Origin: JBNKLG01 sp050292235
GTDB taxonomy: Bacteria; Pseudomonadota; Gammaproteobacteria; Chromatiales; Chromatiaceae
Direction of reading: 5' to 3'
DNA: 46,478 nucleotides
NCBI GenBank assembly: GCA_050292235.1
Contig: JBNKLG010000010.1
Location: 1-46,478, forward strand
Under the pieces are notes generated by a model. That model made no database searches. It worked only from the letters and a program-made list of their open reading frames with translations, and was not told the DNA's origin. This document shows, piece by piece, positions 28,266 through 35,017 of this stretch (the first letter of the stretch is position 1; every line of letters begins with the position of its first letter). The position numbers and the translations under genes are program-made.

Positions 28266-29348
28266 TCAGCTGGCGCAGGTGGTATGCAGGTGGGTGTTGG
28301 CATCGCTACTGTGCTCAGTGTCCAACCCCAACACCTTTGATACCAGTGAAGTGCGGCTTCGGACTGCCAATTTTTCAAATGATTTTCTCAGGTGGTCTTT
28401 GACCGTACATTCATCGATATGTAAATCGTCTGCGATTTGCGCGTTGGACATGCCGCGGATAACGCCAAGGGCAACCTCTGCCTCACGCGGTGATAGGTGG
28501 TAGCGTTTCAGACGTGATGTCAGGTTCGTGCGGCGCTGAAAGAGTTGTGCTGTAATGATCTTGATTTCGCCCGTAATCTTGCTACTCAAGGTGCCGTAGC
28601 GGCGTTGCTCACTTCGAAGGGATAGCCAATGCAGGATGCTGTTTCGCCGCAGTGGCTGAATACGAAGACGCACGGTTTTTGTGTTATTTCGCCAAACTGC
28701 TCCTGCCATTGCCAGTGATAACACCAAATCTGGTGGCGTGTCGGGCATTAATTGGTAGGAAGTGTCATTTCTGAACAGCAAACGATCATCACCAGAAAAA
28801 ACAAACACGCCGACGTCAAATTGCGCGTCTTGTCTCGTCATGGCTTGCTGTAGCGCAATCGCGTGGGCTGTGTGTGCCGAGATGCGGTTAAGAATCTCAA
28901 TTTCTTCATTAGTGAACGCCTTTTGCTTAACCGTGCGATGCAATCCCAGAGCGGCAAGTGGCCGCTCACGCCAACCTGAGAGTACGCAAAGCGCATGCTC
29001 AAAGGGTGTGTGGTGTCGGAACTCTTCGAATTCAGCTGGCGATGAACCGGGAGGGCGTTTGATTGTTGACAAACGAGTGCCCTTGTTCAGTTGTAAAGGA
29101 TGTTCGGCAAAGCGTTCTAAATACAACATCATTTCAGTGTTGTCACAACCGTAACCAACACTCGGCAGCATTTCGTACGAATGCATATCAATTGGTGAAA
29201 TGGTTGCGCTTTCAAAGGGTATGAGCTGTCGCAAAGTTGCAAACAGCTCGCGTGCAATCTCGCTCAGACTGTTTTGCATATGCAGCCGCGTTACAAAATC
29301 CAGCATGCAGTCAGCAGAATTGATCAGCTTTCTATCCATTGGCTCCAT
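28266..29348 (-). CDS. LuxR-type regulator with GAF-like N-terminal domain
   Basis: Transcription regulator of 360 residues. The C terminus (about 285-350) is a GerE/LuxR helix-turn-helix: YHLSPREAEVALGVIRGMSNAQIADDLHIDECTVKDHLRKSFEKL, with the invariant L-S-x-R-E, G and T-V-K-x-H pattern. The N-terminal 200 residues look like a GAF-type sensor (SLSEIARELFATLRQLIPFESATISPID, and FTNEEIEILNRISAHTAHAI). There is no receiver domain, so it is not a two-component response regulator; the signal is unknown. The start could be the ATG at 29348 or three codons later. It is the promoter-distal end of the leftward set and probably controls the exporter and peptide genes. A decayed copy lies at 29920-30265. 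Confidence 0.93.
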   Translation of the reverse strand: MEPMDRKLINSADCMLDFVTRLHMQNSLSEIARELFATLRQLIPFESATISPIDMHSYEMLPSVGYGCDNTEMMLYLERFAEHPLQLNKGTRLSTIKRPPGSSPAEFEEFRHHTPFEHALCVLSGWRERPLAALGLHRTVKQKAFTNEEIEILNRISAHTAHAIALQQAMTRQDAQFDVGVFVFSGDDRLLFRNDTSYQLMPDTPPDLVLSLAMAGAVWRNNTKTVRLRIQPLRRNSILHWLSLRSEQRRYGTLSSKITGEIKIITAQLFQRRTNLTSRLKRYHLSPREAEVALGVIRGMSNAQIADDLHIDECTVKDHLRKSFEKLAVRSRTSLVSKVLGLDTEHSSDANTHLHTTCAS

Positions 29349-29584
29349 CCCAGTTGGAAGTAACTACTGCTTTACATAAATTGTTTTTTTGATGATGCCT
29401 GTTGAGGTAGGGCCTACATCAAACCGCCTTTGCAACGCAAAGGCACAAAAAAATTTCAGCGAAGGACGAGTCGCCCCATCAGCTGAAGGGAGCCTGCAAA
29501 TTCTGGCGAGGCTCAGGTTTTGAATCTTAGATTATGCCAAATTCACAGTTCAAGACCTAGCTACGTTTGCTCTAAAAGTGCCGT
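29349..29584. other. Upstream region of the LuxR-type gene with 8-base hairpin
   Basis: Non-coding. GCCTTTGC (29426-29433) and GCAAAGGC (29437-29444) form a perfect 8-base inverted repeat with AAC between, about 80 bases before the regulator start. An A-run follows on the + strand, so it is not an intrinsic terminator in either direction. It may be an operator. Confidence 0.4.
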
Positions 29585-29862
29585 ATCTTTCTCAATCAGG
29601 CAGCTGCCCTTGACATGCGTTTTGCTCATTATCCCTGCCTGGTCTATGTAGATCTTCACCAGTTTCTGGTCGGGTTCCAGGTATCCAGTGACGCAAACGC
29701 GCCATGCGTAGGTACCGAATACCAGGAAGAGGGGGCCGCGAGGACAACCACAAAGACCGCTACAGTGGCCGGTTGGAGTGAGAACGGCTGGATCAGGATA
29801 ACCTCGCTCCAGAGGCGCTCTCTTTGCGTTTCTACGGCTTCTTCGCGAAATAGCTTGGACAT
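29585..29862 (-). pseudogene. Decayed N-terminal copy of the HlyD-family gene
   Basis: The first 40 codons (MSKLFREEAVETQRERLWSEVI, split, then LIQPFSL) match the start of the intact fusion protein (MSELFRKEAVETQRERLWGEV). A one-base deletion around 29731 then shifts the frame, after which DNA similarity resumes in another frame through the region encoding YLEPDQGLVK to about residue 95 and stops. It has no exporter gene beside it. Reads as a relic of an old duplication. Confidence 0.85.
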
Positions 29863-29891
29863 GATCTCAATACTTTCTCACAATTCTGGAT

Positions 29892-29908
29892 AAAGTAGTG
29901 GGTAGTTT
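29892..29908 (-). promoter_or_regulatory. Second copy of the conserved 17-base block
   Basis: Exact copy of 28225-28241 (AAAGTAGTGGGTAGTTT), upstream of the HlyD relic at the equivalent position. See the first copy. Confidence 0.5.
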
Positions 29909-29919
29909 TATTCGGCTTT

Positions 29920-30265
29920 TTAATCAGATATCGCAGGCAGTGAGCAGATGATCATTGATACTGCTACCGTACATTTGTCAATAGTAAATCATCAGCGATT
30001 TGAGCGTTGAACACTTCGCAGTAACGCCTAGGGGAACATCAACTTCACGTGACGATAAGTGGTGGCGTTGCTGATACGATCTTAGGGGCGTGCGGTGCAG
30101 GAAGGGCTGTGCGGTAACAATTTTGATTCCGCTTAGCACTTTGTCAGAACAGCAAGCGACCGCTATCGGAAAAAACAAATACAGCGACGTTAAACCACCC
30201 ATCTTGTCTCGTCATGGTTTGTTGTAGCCCAATTGTGAACTGTGTATGTCGAAATGAATCCGAGA
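29920..30265 (-). pseudogene. Decayed copy of the LuxR-type regulator gene
   Basis: Nucleotide similarity to 28266-29348 in two blocks. One block (about 29960-30140) corresponds to the helix-turn-helix, with the recognisable IKIVTAQPF and RHHLSSREV matching IKIITAQLF and RYHLSPREA. The other (about 30148-30265) matches the part encoding DAQFDVGVFVF. About 190 bases of the parent are missing between them, and several indels break the frame. Order and strand relative to the HlyD relic are the same as for the intact pair. Confidence 0.8.
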
Positions 30266-30308
30266 TTTCAAATGATGAAATCTCTTGGCCATCAGTATGG
30301 CCAAGAGA
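30262..30308 (-). terminator. Overlapping hairpins downstream of the repeat-peptide gene
   Basis: TCTCTTGGCCAT (30281-30292) and ATGGCCAAGAGA (30297-30308) form a perfect 12-base stem with loop CAGT, 22 bases past the repeat-peptide stop. Read on the minus strand it is followed by TTTCATCATTT, a weak U-tract, so it is a plausible terminator. A second stem GAGATTTCA (30262-30270) with TGAAATCTC (30276-30284) shares bases 30281-30284, making the two mutually exclusive. Confidence 0.55.
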
Positions 30309-30329
30309 TGTGCTATTTAGCGATAGCCA

Positions 30330-30533
30330 TTAGCTAGAGTAGAAACCTGAGCCTACACGATAGCCATTATTGCTGGAATAGTAGTTTGAACCTACACGAT
30401 AGCCATTGTTGCTGGAATAGTAGTTTGAACCTACACGATAGCCATTATTGCTGGAATAGTAGTTTGAACCTACAGTATAAAGTCCTGCTGCGCCGGTTAC
30501 TTTGCTCAATTCATCAGTGGTTAATTTACGCAT
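30330..30533 (-). CDS. Tandem-repeat secreted peptide with double-glycine-type leader
   Basis: A 67-residue peptide. The leader MRKLTTDELSKVTGA is 8 of 15 identical to that of the His/Cys peptide and ends in GA, an accepted variant of the GG site for C39 peptidases. After AGLYT come three copies of the 13-residue unit VGSNYYSSNNGYR, then a partial fourth, VGSGFYSS. Composition is almost only Gly, Ser, Asn, Tyr, Val and Arg. The three units are encoded by 39-base repeats (30352-30468) that differ at one base, so they are recent copies or are being homogenised. GGAG lies seven bases before the ATG at 30533. The end seems to be truncated by a two-base deletion. It is presumably exported by the C39 exporter 4 kb away. 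I recognise no known family. Confidence 0.8.
   Translation of the reverse strand: MRKLTTDELSKVTGAAGLYTVGSNYYSSNNGYRVGSNYYSSNNGYRVGSNYYSSNNGYRVGSGFYSS
30352..30468. repeat. Three tandem 39-base repeats
   Basis: Units at 30352-30390, 30391-30429 and 30430-30468. The middle unit differs from the others at one position (ATTGTT for ATTATT). They encode the 13-residue repeat of the peptide gene and have no spacers, so this is not a CRISPR array. Confidence 0.97.
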
Positions 30534-30754
30534 ATTTTACTCCATTTATTAACTTATCATTCAATAATACAGTTATAACGAGTGAAACTTTCATCGCCAT
30601 AATAAAATTACATGCAATAAATGTTTCACTGGTGTCCACTCTCAAATAGAGCGGACGGAGGAATCATCGCATATTTGTATTTGATGGGCATTAAAACATT
30701 TTAATCAAATGTCGGCGTTCGACATTGGCGAAATCAGAGCCATGGCCTCTCAAA
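30534..30754. other. AT-rich upstream region of the repeat-peptide gene
   Basis: No gene recognised. Inverted repeats AGTGAAAC (30581-30588) with GTTTCACT (30623-30630), and GTCCACTCT (30634-30642) with AGAGCGGAC (30648-30656, one mismatch), could be regulatory. I found no convincing sigma-70 pair; a TATTAT box is present near the gene. The TCCTACTTAAGTAGGA palindrome of the other peptide gene is not present here. Confidence 0.4.
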
Positions 30755-30779
30755 ATGAAAAAGCCCGCACAGGGCGGGC
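30755..30779 (-). terminator. Intrinsic terminator of the glnK-amtB operon
   Basis: On the minus strand GCCCGC, loop CCTGT, GCGGGC, then a run of T (stem arms at 30763-30768 and 30774-30779 on the + strand). It lies about 65 bases past the amtB stop and is a textbook Rho-independent terminator. Confidence 0.9.
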
Positions 30780-30843
30780 AAAAGGCGCCTTCCCTGGCGC
30801 GGATGTTGGGACCGGTGATTCCCTGCCGGCGGGGACCCCAAAT

Positions 30844-32154
30844 TTATTGCTTGGTGAATTCCGGATAGGCCTCCATCCCGCACTCGCTGAGATCGACGCC
30901 TTCGTATTCCTCTTCTTCGCTGACCCGAATACCCATGACCAGTTTGATGAGCATCCAGACCACCAGGCTGACCACAAAGACCCAGGCAAAGATGGTGGCA
31001 GCCCCGACAAATTGACCCATGAAGGAGGTCTTGGGATTGGTCAGTGGCACTGCCATCAAGCCCCAGAAGCCGACCGCGCCATGTACGGAGATGGCGCCGA
31101 CCGGATCATCGATCTTCAGCTTGTCAAAGGCCAGGATGGCGAAGACGACGATGACACCGCCGACTGCTCCGATCAGTGTGGCTTCTACAGCGTTGGGGGT
31201 GGAGGGTTCTGCCGTGATGGCGACCAGTCCGGCCAAAGCGCCGTTGAGAGCCATGGTCAGGTCCGCCTTACCAAACAGCATGCGGGCCACGATCATGGCG
31301 GCGACCAGACCACCGGCAGCGGCGGTATTGGTATTGAGGAACACCATGGCGACTGCGTTGGCATTGGCGATGTCGCCCAGTTTCAGCACGGAACCACCGT
31401 TGAAGCCGAACCAGCCCATCCAGAGGATGAAGGTGCCCAGAGTAGCCAGGGGCAGGTTGGCACCGGGAATGGCATTAACCTCACCATTGGGGCCGTATTT
31501 GCCTTTACGGGCACCCAGCAGCAGAACCCCGGCCAGAGCCGCAGCCGCACCGGCCATGTGCACGATGCCGGAACCGGCGAAGTCGGAGAAGCCGGCATTC
31601 CAGAGTGAATCAGTCGCACCGTCTGGTTTGATCAGGTAGTAAAGCCCGAAAACGGCATGTTTCCCCCAGGTCCAGCCACCCTCCATCGGGTAGATATAGC
31701 CGGTCATGACGATAGCGAAGAGCAAAAAGGCCCAGAGCTTCATGCGTTCGGCCACAGCACCGGAAACGATGGACATCGCGGTGGCTACAAATACCACCTG
31801 GAAGAAGAAGTCAGAGGCGTTGGAGTAGACAGCGCCGCCGCCAAAACCGGCTTCACTTGATTCTTTTAGAACGGTTGCAGCCAGCTCTTCAGCTGTCTTT
31901 GCACCGTCCAGTTCGATACCAGACAGAAGGAAGCCGCCGCCATACATCAGCTGATACCCACAAATCAGGTACATGATGCAGGAGACTGCAAAGAGCGCGA
32001 TATTCTTGGTCAGGATTTCGGTGGTGTTTTTTGACCGTACCAAGCCCGCTTCGAGCATGGCGAAACCTGCCGCCATCCACATGACCAGTGCGCCACAGAT
32101 CAGAAAATAAAAGGTATCTATGGCGTACTGAAGTTCGAAGATATTGTTTTCCAT
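30844..32154 (-). CDS. amtB: Ammonium transporter AmtB
   Basis: Inner-membrane ammonium channel of 436 residues with about eleven helices. The twin pore histidines are in DFAGSGIVHMAGA and SVHGAVGFWG, and the family pattern FAMLEAGLVRSKNT is present near the N terminus. I chose the ATG at 32154 (MENNIFELQYAIDTFY), preceded by AGAGG; the longer frame from 32250 runs over the end of glnK. It follows glnK by 31 bases, the usual pairing, in which uridylylation-sensitive GlnK plugs AmtB when nitrogen is plentiful. A strong intrinsic terminator closes the operon. The C terminus EYEGVDLSECGMEAYPEF is the typical cytoplasmic tail that contacts GlnK. Confidence 0.97.
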   Translation of the reverse strand: MENNIFELQYAIDTFYFLICGALVMWMAAGFAMLEAGLVRSKNTTEILTKNIALFAVSCIMYLICGYQLMYGGGFLLSGIELDGAKTAEELAATVLKESSEAGFGGGAVYSNASDFFFQVVFVATAMSIVSGAVAERMKLWAFLLFAIVMTGYIYPMEGGWTWGKHAVFGLYYLIKPDGATDSLWNAGFSDFAGSGIVHMAGAAAALAGVLLLGARKGKYGPNGEVNAIPGANLPLATLGTFILWMGWFGFNGGSVLKLGDIANANAVAMVFLNTNTAAAGGLVAAMIVARMLFGKADLTMALNGALAGLVAITAEPSTPNAVEATLIGAVGGVIVVFAILAFDKLKIDDPVGAISVHGAVGFWGLMAVPLTNPKTSFMGQFVGAATIFAWVFVVSLVVWMLIKLVMGIRVSEEEEYEGVDLSECGMEAYPEFTKQ

Positions 32155-32185
32155 CTTGAGAACCTCTTGAGATATTGATGATGAA

Positions 32186-32524
32186 TTAAAGGGCTTCCGG
32201 ACCGGTTTCCCCGGTGCGGATGCGAATGGTTTGTTCGACGTCAAAGACAAAGATCTTGCCGTCGCCGATTTTGCCGGTGCGGGCGGCCTTGGTGATGGCC
32301 TCGATGGCCTGATCGACCATGTCGCTGTCGACGGCGGCCTCTACTTTGATCTTGGGCAGAAAATCGACCACATATTCGGCACCACGGTAGAGTTCCGTAT
32401 GACCTTTCTGTCGACCAAAGCCCTTGACCTCAGTGACGGTGACACCGGTCAGGCCGATTTCGGAAAGGGCAGCGCGGACGTCGTCCAGCTTGAAGGGTTT
32501 GATAATGGCGGTAATCAGTTTCAT
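32186..32524 (-). CDS. glnK: PII signalling protein GlnK
   Basis: Nitrogen sensor of 112 residues that binds ATP or ADP and 2-oxoglutarate and is uridylylated. The T-loop GHTELYRGAEYVVDFLPK carries the modified Y51, and the C terminus has KIGDGKIFVFDVEQTIRIRTGETG, the PII signature. Being directly upstream of amtB argues for GlnK rather than GlnB. A sigma-54-like element and an NtrC-like site lie upstream, consistent with nitrogen-limited induction; rpoN itself is in this window. Confidence 0.97.
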   Translation of the reverse strand: MKLITAIIKPFKLDDVRAALSEIGLTGVTVTEVKGFGRQKGHTELYRGAEYVVDFLPKIKVEAAVDSDMVDQAIEAITKAARTGKIGDGKIFVFDVEQTIRIRTGETGPEAL

Positions 32525-32595
32525 GGTTTGCGTTCTCCGCGTTACCTCAGGTTTGGTTGAAGGTGTGAAATTGAGGAATCAGCGCCAGATCTTTA

Positions 32596-32610
32596 TCAGG
32601 AAGCGTGCCA
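32596..32610 (-). promoter_or_regulatory. Candidate sigma-54 promoter of glnK-amtB
   Basis: The minus strand reads TGGCACGCTTCCTGA. The -24 box TGGCAC is perfect; the -12 GC reads GA, at the correct spacing. Transcription would start about 60 bases before glnK. One mismatch in a key base lowers confidence. Confidence 0.45.
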
Positions 32611-32673
32611 TTTATAAAAAACTCTAATATTACAATGTGTTGTTGTCGTGTGTCGGCTTTTGAACAACGATTT

Positions 32674-32690
32674 TGCCCAATGTTGGTGCG
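32674..32690. promoter_or_regulatory. Candidate NtrC binding site
   Basis: TGCCCAATGTTGGTGCG matches the classic enhancer TGCACTATTTTGGTGCA at 13 of 17 positions. It lies about 97 bases upstream of the start predicted from the sigma-54 element, a normal enhancer distance. Confidence 0.45.
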
Positions 32691-32812
32691 CTCTTTGGGC
32701 GTGGTTGAGTGGTGGCGCACAATGTCGGGGCTGGTCGGTGGATGGTGTTGGTAAGATGTCGGCTTGCGTTTTGCGCTGGACAAGGTAGAGGGAGGTCGTT
32801 ACTGTTGCATCC

Positions 32813-33058
32813 ATGGAACCCAAACATCTTGATGATCTTGCCCGTACCCTGATGGACAGCCTGCCGAAAGGCCTGATGAGTCTACAGGCGGATGCGCAAA
32901 AGAATGTTTCTGCGGCGTTACAGGCCTCGCTGCAGCGTATGAATCTGGTGACTCGCGAGGAGTTTGATGTGCAAACGGCGGTTCTGGCCCGCACCCGCGA
33001 AAAACTGGAGCGCCTGGAGGCTCAGGTCGCTGAACTCGAAGGTCGGGGCAAGCGCTAG
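32813..33058 (+). CDS. ubiK: Ubiquinone biosynthesis accessory factor UbiK
   Basis: An 81-residue protein of the YqiC/BMFP family, which assists aerobic ubiquinone synthesis by working with the lipid-binding UbiJ. The sequence has the expected two parts: an amphipathic N-terminal region (HLDDLARTLMDSLPKGLMSLQADAQKN) and a C-terminal coiled coil from about residue 46 (TREEFDVQTAVLARTREKLERLEAQVAELE). The start at 32813 gives the family length. It sits 27 bases before comM, a pairing common in gammaproteobacteria, and diverges from glnK. Confidence 0.93.
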   Translation: MEPKHLDDLARTLMDSLPKGLMSLQADAQKNVSAALQASLQRMNLVTREEFDVQTAVLARTREKLERLEAQVAELEGRGKR

Positions 33059-33085
33059 CCATCCCCTGAGCCAAGGATCGGCGTC

Positions 33086-34588
33086 ATGTCCCTTTCTCAA
33101 CTCTATGCCCGCGCCCGTGATGGGATTCAGGCTCCGCCGGTTATGGTGGAGGTGCATCTGGCCAACGGACTGCCGGCATTGGCTATCGTCGGTCTGCCGG
33201 AAAAGGCGGTGCAGGAGAGCAAGGATCGGGTACGCGCCGCCATCATCAACTCGGGTTTTGAATTCCCTGCCCGTCGCATCACCGTCAACCTGGCCCCAGC
33301 CGATTTGCCCAAGGAAGGCGGCAGTTTTGATCTGCCTATCGCTCTGGGCATTCTGGCCGCTTCCGGGCAACTGCCCAACAACGATTGGAGCCAAATTGAA
33401 TTCATGGGTGAGCTGTCACTGTCCGGTGAGCTTCGCCCCGTGCGCGGTGTGTTGCCTGCCGCTTTAGCCGCCCAGCGAGCCGGGCGGGGACTTCTGGTGC
33501 CGGAGTCTAATGCCGATGAAGCGGCGCTGGTGGAGGGGGTGGATGTTCTGGCCGCTGATTCCCTGCTGAGTGTTTGCCGACATCTGGCCGGTGAAACCCC
33601 ATTGTCACCCCATCAGTCAGGGCAAGGTTCCGAAACAGGCATGGGTATCCCGGATCTGGCCGATGTCAAAGGCCAGCCTCAGGCGCGCAGGGCCTTGGAG
33701 GTGGCGGCGGCTGGCGGTCATTCCCTGCTGTTGATCGGTCCGCCCGGTTCTGGCAAATCGATGCTGGCTCAGCGCCTGCCCAGCATCTTGCCGCCGATGA
33801 CGGCCCAGGAATCTGTCGAGACCGCAGCTGTGCAATCGGTCAGTCAGGCGGGTTTTGACCCTTGCCAATGGGGTTGCCGACCCTTTCGTTCACCGCACCA
33901 TTCTGCCTCAGGCCCGGCCTTGGTGGGTGGCGGGGGAAATCCAAGGCCTGGGGAGATCTCTTTGGCCCACAATGGCGTGCTTTTCCTGGACGAACTGCCG
34001 GAATTTGACCGGCGGGTGCTGGAAGTGCTGCGCGAGCCGCTGGAGAACGGCCACATCAGCATTTCCCGGGCGGCCCGGCAGGCGGATTTCCCTGCCCGAT
34101 TTCAGTTGGTGGCGGCCATGAACCCCTGCCCCTGTGGCTATCTGGGGGATTCGGTGCGGGCTTGTGATTGTACCCAGGATCAGGTGCGGCGCTACCGCGG
34201 CCGGATCTCCGGTCCCTTGCTGGATCGGATCGACATGCATGTGGAGGCGCCGCGACTGCCGCCAGGTCGCATGGCTCAGATTGTCACGGGCGAGGCCAGC
34301 GAACCGGTGCGCCAGCGGGTGGTGCGTGCACGGCAGATTCAGTGGAACAGAGCAGGCGTAGCCAATGCCCACTTGCCCGCTGCCCTGATGGATACCCATT
34401 GTCTGCCCGATGCCACTGGCATCCGTTTGGTGCAGGAGGCCATAGAGCGTCTGGGCCTGTCGGCGCGGGCCTATCACCGCATCCTGCGATTGGCGCGTAC
34501 CATTGCCGATCTGGCAGGGGAGAGCCGGATTCAAAGTGCCCATCTGGCCGAAGCGATTGGCTATCGGCGGTTGGATCGTGCTACCTGA
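33086..34588 (+). CDS. comM: YifB/ComM-family AAA+ ATPase
   Basis: Magnesium-chelatase-like AAA+ helicase of 500 residues. In naturally competent bacteria ComM promotes branch migration during integration of incoming DNA. An N-terminal Lon-S5-like fold (VEVHLANGLPALAIVGLPEKAVQESKDRVRAAI) is followed by Walker A GPPGSGKS (about 218), Walker B LFLDELPEF and the CPCG cysteine motif MNPCPCGYLGD, with the family C terminus LSARAYHRILRLARTIADL. Length is normal and no damage is visible. It ends one base before the ectC stop on the opposite strand (34589), so the two genes converge without a spacer. Confidence 0.96.
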   Translation: MSLSQLYARARDGIQAPPVMVEVHLANGLPALAIVGLPEKAVQESKDRVRAAIINSGFEFPARRITVNLAPADLPKEGGSFDLPIALGILAASGQLPNNDWSQIEFMGELSLSGELRPVRGVLPAALAAQRAGRGLLVPESNADEAALVEGVDVLAADSLLSVCRHLAGETPLSPHQSGQGSETGMGIPDLADVKGQPQARRALEVAAAGGHSLLLIGPPGSGKSMLAQRLPSILPPMTAQESVETAAVQSVSQAGFDPCQWGCRPFRSPHHSASGPALVGGGGNPRPGEISLAHNGVLFLDELPEFDRRVLEVLREPLENGHISISRAARQADFPARFQLVAAMNPCPCGYLGDSVRACDCTQDQVRRYRGRISGPLLDRIDMHVEAPRLPPGRMAQIVTGEASEPVRQRVVRARQIQWNRAGVANAHLPAALMDTHCLPDATGIRLVQEAIERLGLSARAYHRILRLARTIADLAGESRIQSAHLAEAIGYRRLDRAT

Positions 34589-35017
34589 TTAATCCTTTTG
34601 CCGGGCCTGAACATAGGCGTCATGTTGGGGATGCCTTTTGTAGGCCCCATCCTCGTCATGGGTCTCGCGGCCGGTGACTGGGGGATTGAAGGCGCAGATG
34701 AGGCGCATGTCCTGGCTGCCGCCACGCAGCAGATGCTCGTCGTGATCGTTCAGTAGGTAGAGCGTGCCATTCTGGATCGGATGGATCTGGCCGGTCTTAA
34801 GATCCTCGATCTCGCCATTTCCCGCCACGCAATAGACCGCCTCGACATGGTGCTTGTACCAGATATGGGTCTCTGTGCCAGCTTTGATGATGGTCTCGTG
34901 GAAAGAGAAACCTGCGCCATCCTCGTCCAGCACAAAGCGGCGGCTGACCCAGTTGCCGTTGTTGGCGGTGACCTCTCGGCTGCTGCCCTGGATCTCCTTC
35001 AGGGTGCGGACAATCAT
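34589..35017 (-). CDS. ectC: L-ectoine synthase
   Basis: Cupin enzyme that cyclises N-gamma-acetyl-diaminobutyrate to the compatible solute ectoine, the last step of the pathway. The 142-residue product begins MIVRTLKEIQGS and shows the conserved NWVSRRFVLDEDGAGFSFHETIIKAG, HIWYKHHVEAVYCVAGNGEIED and LNDHDEHLLRGG, including the iron-binding Glu, Tyr and His of the cupin. Its start overlaps the ectB stop by four bases. No ectD hydroxylase or dedicated aspartokinase follows, so the product is probably ectoine only. Confidence 0.97.
   Translation of the reverse strand: MIVRTLKEIQGSSREVTANNGNWVSRRFVLDEDGAGFSFHETIIKAGTETHIWYKHHVEAVYCVAGNGEIEDLKTGQIHPIQNGTLYLLNDHDEHLLRGGSQDMRLICAFNPPVTGRETHDEDGAYKRHPQHDAYVQARQKD

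Noticed and set aside
29426..29444. Intrinsic terminator
   Set aside because: The A-run lies on the wrong side for either strand.
30352..30468. Direct repeats suggesting a CRISPR array
   Set aside because: The 39-base units are contiguous without spacers and encode an in-frame 13-residue repeat.
30709..31608. Long + strand open frame opposite amtB
   Set aside because: It is a shadow of the well-conserved amtB gene in a GC-rich region and lacks any family pattern.
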